Made by a program: the position numbers and the translations under genes. Positions 58,549 to 64,000 of a stretch of 64,000 nt of DNA are shown here, piece after piece. The stretch lies in the NCBI GenBank assembly GCA_037952775.1, contig JBANAY010000003.1, positions 19,158,001 through 19,222,000 of the forward strand. The letters run 5' to 3'. The stretch comes from Clonostachys chloroleuca (lineage: Eukaryota; Ascomycota; Sordariomycetes; Hypocreales; Bionectriaceae). Under the pieces are notes generated by a model. It searched no databases, was not told the DNA's origin, and worked only from the letters and a program-made list of their open reading frames with translations. Position 1 is the first letter of the stretch. Each line of letters opens with the position of its first letter.

Positions 58549-58743
58549 ATGAAGACGACGCATTCAACCGCTGCGCCACGTAGACACCGACATGCAATAG
58601 AGCACCTGTTTTTGAAATATTCTCGATTCACCAAGAAACGGCTGAAGTGGGTCTCTAAAGAAGGCAGCATCTCATATCAACAACTATTTATCGAGTTTGT
58701 ACTCCTTTTCTTCAGCGACCAGCTTCAGCTACTTCTCGGTTAA
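58549..58743 (+). CDS. Short open frame, right-facing copy of an inverted coding duplication
   Basis: The frame encodes STAAPRRHRHAIEHLFLKY near its start, closely similar to the end of the opposite-strand frame at 58744-59145. It may be the remaining 3' part of a gene whose upstream part would include 58230-58427 (NNLPMIPNNEELFLYSIAVD). No family is recognised. Confidence 0.3.
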   Translation: MKTTHSTAAPRRHRHAIEHLFLKYSRFTKKRLKWVSKEGSISYQQLFIEFVLLFFSDQLQLLLG

Positions 58744-59145
58744 TCACGGGTAATTCATGAATAGATGCTTCACTGTGTGCCCATGTCTACATGGCGCAGC
58801 GGTCCATTCACGGAATATTGTACAGATTTCCTTGGTGGGTGTAGGCTGGCCCGGTCCGTCTGGTGACAGGACGGAATATCCTGTACTTTTCCGGCGCGGG
58901 GATGGTTCCGACGTCTTGAAAAACGGGCTCGTCATGCATACAGATGGAGACGGCGGCCCAGCAATAATCTCTGCTCTCCAAGTTAGGAAGAAGGATGAGT
59001 TCCCGAATGCCGAGCCCGGAACGGCTTGAGGCACGGCAATTCCTTGCTCGGCGAAGACTTTCTTCATGTGCTCAGGGGACAAACTCCCCGGAGCCATAGG
59101 CTCTTCCGATATTATATTTACCGCGCCGCTTCTTAGGTTGCTCAA
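58744..59145 (-). CDS. Small hypothetical protein, left-facing copy of an inverted coding duplication
   Basis: A 133-codon frame without intron ends WTAAPCRHGHTVKHLFMNYP. The middle is Ser/Pro-rich. The last 20 residues match the opposite-strand frame just beyond its stop, so the two frames lie tail to tail. No known motif or signal peptide is seen. Real expression is uncertain. Confidence 0.35.
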   Translation of the reverse strand: MSNLRSGAVNIISEEPMAPGSLSPEHMKKVFAEQGIAVPQAVPGSAFGNSSFFLTWRAEIIAGPPSPSVCMTSPFFKTSEPSPRRKSTGYSVLSPDGPGQPTPTKEICTIFREWTAAPCRHGHTVKHLFMNYP

Positions 59146-59581
59146 TTTTTCATTTTATTTGAATGAGAGTAAAGTTGTTGTGAACACAATTGATAAAATC
59201 CGTTCTGCGGTCCATGACCAAGCTATCGATTGTTGGTATATGCATCAACTAACAAGCAGAACGAAAGAACCAAAAAAAATTCCGATTAGAAACAGACCCC
59301 AAACTGCCTTTTGGCTGTGCCATATCCTTTTGTTTCCCTGCCGGTTTGTCCACGGCACCTGATAAAATTGACTACTACCGATTGCGCCATCCAGTCATCC
59401 AAATCCCATGTTTATCCTGCTTTTTCCATTCCACGCAAGTCCAAGCCGCTGAGCTGTGGTAATAAATGTTTATGCGCGCTCAAAATCCCAACCCAATGTG
59501 TGCCGCATAAAAAAAAAAAAAAGAAAAGATAAAAAAAGAAAACGAGAAGGGGGTGTTCTTGAACAATACAGTCCCTCTGGA
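59146..59581. other. Intergenic spacer
   Basis: AT-rich, with an A14 run at 59509-59522 followed by further A-rich sequence, just downstream of the sconB-type stop codon. Confidence 0.5.
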
Positions 59582-61762
59582 TTACGAGGGGGTGCCTCTC
59601 TCCTGCATGCTCTCCCCTTCAAAACTGTACAAGAGCACGTCGCCGTCCTCACTTCCACTGGCCATGCGGCTGTCACTGAGACCTACACAGGTGACAGGGC
59701 CGGCGTGGCCAGTAAATGAACGCTCGCATTTACCTGAGCGTGGTTCCCATACCTTGGTCATGGCGTCGTTAGCTCCAGTGACGACTCGTAGGGTATCTCC
59801 CACAAGGCCCCAGATGCCCTCGACGTGGCCGAACATGGACCTCATGCACTTGCCAGTGACAGTATCCCACAGCCGCACCGTGTTATCCAGGCCACCGGTG
59901 AGCATATAACGGGGAGGCAGTGGGCGGGAGTAGTCAGTGACGAAACCGGACCCGAAGGTAGATCGATCATCTTCCTCAGGCACAGGCGTCACACTACGGC
60001 GGCTGTGGACCGAGGCAGTATCGTTGCTGCTGTCGGAGCTGGGCACCTCATCAGGCTCAAAGTCAGGGGGCATGAGGAGCAATTGCTGGACCTGACCAAC
60101 GTGGCCATGGAACGTCTTGATGCATTGCTTGCTGTCGAGATCCCAGAGCTTCACGGTGAGGTCGTCAGATGCTGAGAAGACGGTACGGGACTCGTAGTCG
60201 ATGCGGACATGGTTGACCCAGTCCTTGTGGCCGCGAAGGTGGAAGGTCTCTTTGGTATCGAAATTGAAAATCTTGACCGTCTTGTCGATAGAACCTGATG
60301 CAAGAAGAGGGCCATCAAAGTGCACCGAAAGAACACCCTCGGTATGGCATTGAAGTGTGCTCAGGCATTCACCAGTCTGCCAGTTCCACACCTTGATTGT
60401 TTTGTCGAAACTGCCACTGATCAGTTTCGACTCATCAAACTGCAGGGTCCTGACTGCGCCGGTGTGTCCACGCAAGGTTCTAAGTTCCGTGCCTGTTTCA
60501 ATGTTCCAAATCTTGATTGTTGTATCGTATGATCCGGTGGCGAGGATGTGATGGTCGAACTGAAGACACGTGACGCCGTTATCATGACCCTTGAAAGTCT
60601 TGATAGAGCAGCGTCCAGTTTTCCAGTTATACCCCACCTTGAATCGATCTCGGTAGACATCCTTCCAGGGCCTAAACTTGCGCTCGCCTTCTAATTGGGC
60701 TCGTGACTTTGCGGATTGATCCAGTCGCTGTCTCTTGCTGTCGCTCCCATGTTCACGAGTCAACATCGGTCGCTTCTTAGACTCGGTAGGTGACGATGCC
60801 GGCTCGTCGCCATCGCTGTGATCACGCTCGGAGTTATGCTTATGCTTCTTACCCCAAGCAATCAGCTTCTTCTTCTCCAGCAACGGCAAACCCCATCCAC
60901 ATTTCGTGCAGCGTCTGTCCACGTGCTGCTCGCACATGCGGTGCCATACGACATCATCGTCAGCGAGGTTGCGCCACCTGCGGCTGACTTGGGCGGCTTT
61001 GCAAAGAGATACGGTGTCGAGGCTGCAGAGGATCTTGTAGGAGAGTTCGGCGGGGAGGGCGGTGAGGAAGTCGATCTTGAGCTGTTCGTGGACTTCGCGG
61101 GAAACGGCGGAGAGTTGGGGAAAGCAGCACTGGGTGATAATACCCTGGAGCATCAGCTCGCGGTGCTTCGCGGGGGCAGCAGAAAAGAGAGACCACACGT
61201 GTGTGATGGCCTGCTGGTCTTGGGATGTGAGGCTGTTGAGTTCCTAAAGTAACAGTTAGGACTGATATTCGAAAAGAAGGTATTGTTTGCGTGTGCTTAC
61301 CCGTTGAATAACACCCATCTTGGTCTCGTCGGCCGTGCGGCGACACTTGGAGTCGGGACGATGGCGATAGCAATACTTGGTGTTGGGATCTTTTGTTCGG
61401 GAGCTTGGCTGCATGGAGTCGGCCACATTGTCTTGCTTTCCCATGCCGAGAGGAGCGTACAGTCCGGGGATATGTTCTTTGAGGTAGGGGGTGACAGTCT
61501 TGCCAGCTAAGTCGTAAGGCATCTTGACGTTTCTGACAGTTTCGTCTTCGTTCGGTCCGTGTCGATCACAGTTGTCCCGCGATGGCTGTTGGGGGTTGTG
61601 GCAGGCTTCGTCGGTCCGGTTGGTCTCATTGTCTTGTGATGTTTGACTCGTCAAAGGTGGTGATAACATCTGGCTGTTGGGAGAGATGTGGTTGTGGAGT
61701 GCTTGTTGGGCGGGCGAAGCAGGTTGGGAGCCTGCAGCTGCAGATAAGATGCCACCAACCAT
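59582..61762 (-). CDS. sconB: SCF ubiquitin-ligase F-box/WD40 subunit, sulfur controller (Met30/sconB/scon-2 type)
   Basis: Exons 61301-61762 and 59582-61243 give 707 residues. The N-terminal part has the family block [18 protein letters not shown]. An F-box follows at about residues 213-255 ([28 protein letters not shown]), then a Lys-rich hinge and seven WD40 repeats ending in IKIWN, IKVWN, VKIFN, VKLWD, VRLWD, TKVWE and VLLYSF. Between repeats five and six is an acidic Ser-rich loop ([17 protein letters not shown]). This is the substrate adaptor that restrains sulfur-assimilation genes by ubiquitinating the Met4/Cys3-type bZIP activator and also controls cadmium and cell-cycle responses. 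The intron (57 nt) has GTAAGC and TTTAG. ATG 61762 was chosen; an upstream in-frame ATG at 62008 would add 82 atypical residues. Confidence 0.93.
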
Positions 61763-64000
61763 GATGGCGACTTCAGCTAGGATTCCCAGGCGGTAGTATA
61801 CGTCTATATAAGACTGCCCGGGATGGAACGCTATGGTCCGTCGAGGCTGTCGCTGACGAGTGTTGGAATCGGGCCTGTCGGGATTGCGTGCGGTTGTTGC
61901 AGGAGGAGGCACACAAAATCCAGGATTCGGCGTTGGTGGTGTCAACGAGGGGTGCGAGCCGATAAAGGTAATATCGGCGGGCTGGCTCGCCAATGCACGA
62001 GAAGGCAATCAATCGGTTGGGACTGGTATCGCTGTCTGTCAACAGCGCCCAGGAAGGGATAGGATTTGTATCATTGCTTGTCTTGTTGCTGGGCGATGGC
62101 ACCATTTGGGATTGGAATTGGGAGGTCACTCGCATTCGGCGTCTGATACCATCCGGACGGCTATCGGAAGGGCAGATATGGTTCCTGACAGGCTGCGCCG
62201 CGCCCGTCACAACGATATGCCACGGATCCAGGCCCCACTACTTGCATAGAGTGAATCCCTGGGCGCTGCCCACCGCCCTGTAGTCGCCTGTAAGGGTCAG
62301 TCCCTAGCTGCTAGATACAGCGCAGGGGACTTATCACGTCAGCGGGGCTCGCTGCCCCAATCTATCAATGTTTTTCCTCCACTGTGCCCATTCTGCTGGG
62401 AGCACACGCCCAAACGGGCACCTGAGATTGTCCTCGAAACCATCGTCTCTGGCGCTGCAACTGCCGAGCCATCGATCACATCATGGTCAGGGGCTGGCCG
62501 GCAGGCAGCGTTTACAGTTTATTGACACTCCCTGGGGTTTTGGTGTCATTGGGCGCTAAGAAGGTGCCATGCCATGGACCAGCATTCAGATTACCCAGCG
62601 TCGATTCAGGTGCTAACGTGGACAGACCGCTTATCTTTGAGCCTGCCTCGAAAACGTGCATGTGTGAAATTATGGCGTTATCGATGCCCGGATCGACCCC
62701 GACGAACCGGCGACGGCGCTTGGCCTTCTGGGGTACATGGCAGGGCCTTCTCGGAGACATGATTGATCTTACAAGTACCCACTGGCCACCCATTGTTTAG
62801 GCTTACAGTGCAACGCCCCGTTTGGCCCTCTGCGCACCCGTTATGGATAGAGCACATATGCAGGTCAGGGAACTAGAAAATGATAAAACTTGCTTATTGT
62901 GCGGTGCACAGGAAAAACTCTGTCGAAGAGTGACCAAAAGACCGGTAAAAGCAAACCTTGGCCCGTCAGCTGGACATTTGTTCCTCGCCGTCGTAAAATT
63001 ACCGCCAAGCGTCCAAAGCCGCGTCCGCCACCCCGAGGCAATCGGAAATAGCTTCTCATCGGCTGCCGCCAGATCATTACGTACTAAAGCAGCCCTATCC
63101 TCTCAGTGACCTGTGGTCTTGCGCCATAGCTGGGGGCTCGACAAGGCTCCGATACCCAGCCGACCCTTCCGAGGCACGCGGTCGGCTGGTCACCTAATAG
63201 CGCTTGTCGCCTCCCTAGCCTTGATCTTCTAACACTGCACAAGTCTGGCGCCATGTTCTGGAACAAACCAGCATTTTTATTACTCGGAATTTATGAACCC
63301 TGACTCAGAAGCCAAAGCACATCATCAAGCCCCGACGGCGACCCAATGACAGTCTCCGTTATGGCCTCGTGACCCGCACTATTTTCTTATTCCTAGATTT
63401 TCTTTTGGGGAGCAGTGGGCCCTTGCATTGTCTTCCCGTAGACTAATTACGGCTTCTTCTCTCCCTTCACAAGTCGCAGCCAATGGCTCTCGCAAACCTA
63501 CATGATTTGACGTAGCCACGGCGCACATTCGTGCCAGTAGCGCCGGGTGTAGGTTAGTCAGCTCGTGCAAAGGGGAAGCCAGGCAAACAGACCCCTGTCT
63601 ATCCTCAAACAACCTCGGAGCCTTGTTGATCTGTGCATCTTTGTTATCTCAAACAACAGCGACGCCTGCTGTTTCTGGCAGATTCCTCGACGTCTCACTC
63701 CTTTCCAACAACCCCATGCTATCAATGAAATCAATCTCAAAAGGTCCTCCACGCGGGGAAGGCAAAATCCTGCCCCGGCAGCTTACAAATGGCACATGAG
63801 AAAATCGGTCTGCGGTTTCAAAATGCCTGTGCGAGCTCACCATTTGCGTATGCTATGGCGAATCCAGACGTGTAAGGATCTGGCTGCCACGACTTGCAAG
63901 CTGATAAGTCGGTCGCGGCGAGCTAAATGTCACCGGGTGCGCCGGATCAGAACTTTGTTGGCCAAGGTCTTGGATTGCACCTTGAAAGGCAATTAATAGG
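61763..64000. other. Region to right edge without a recognised gene
   Basis: It starts with the promoter of the sconB-type gene. Open frames up to about 145 codons occur in all frames without motifs, conserved blocks or splice structure. Confidence 0.45.

Noticed and set aside
58555..58600. tRNA-like GTGGCGCAGCGGTTGAATGC on the minus strand
   Set aside because: It resembles a D-arm, but no T-arm box (GGTTCRANYCC) or acceptor stem follows; it is explained by the inverted coding duplication.

Overview
The window is nuclear DNA of a filamentous ascomycete (Pezizomycotina; gene content fits a sordariomycete, possibly Hypocreales, which is inference). The reasons are many short spliceosomal introns (about 50-110 nt, GTRNGT donors, CTAAC/CTAAT branch sites, TAG/CAG acceptors), genes of roughly 200-870 codons on both strands with no operons, and a typical mould gene set: Atg27, C-14 sterol reductase, sulfur-controller F-box/WD40 protein, twinfilin, dynactin p62, GH3 and GH64 glucanases. 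I see no tRNA, rRNA, CRISPR array or intact transposon.

Layout. 1-199: start of a CCCH zinc-finger gene leaving the left edge. 1.5-8 kb: DUF676 lipase, FIT-family lipid-droplet protein, Ap4A phosphorylase/ATP adenylyltransferase (two frame breaks), Myb-like regulator. 8-10.7 kb is gene-poor. 10.7-14.3 kb: divergent atg27 and erg24. 16.3-19.5 kb: secreted GH3 beta-glucosidase. 20.9-23 kb: a repeat-built Cys/His membrane protein facing a secreted LPMO-like protein. 24.3-31.7 kb: S9 peptidase with a WW domain (two frame breaks), a zinc-less MDR oxidoreductase and a CofD/UPF0052 protein. 31.7-36.6 kb is empty of recognisable genes. 36.6-42.5 kb: GH64 glucanase, DUF924 protein (one frame break), a decayed ORF, an EBP-like (EXPERA) membrane protein. 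43.3-45.9 kb: large conserved fungal protein of unknown function. 48.5-56.5 kb: dynactin p62 (one frame break), ribosomal protein eS7, WSC-domain wall protein, twinfilin, succinate/fumarate carrier. 58.5-61.8 kb: an inverted duplicated coding tail, then the Met30/sconB-type SCF subunit.

The genes are mostly independent housekeeping functions (lipid and sterol metabolism, autophagy, cytoskeleton, translation, sulfur control). Three secreted polysaccharide-active enzymes (GH3, LPMO-like, GH64) lie within 22 kb but are separated by unrelated genes, so I do not call them a cluster.

Most notable: (1) the gene at 20910-21853 encodes seven C-x4-C-xn-C-x2-H modules and a C-terminal membrane anchor, and all three introns split the last His codon of a module at the same phase, a pattern of exon duplication; (2) the S9 peptidase carries a textbook WW domain inside its N-terminal half; (3) all six coding frame breaks in the window are single-base losses, five in clear mononucleotide runs, which points to consensus-sequence error more than to pseudogenes.
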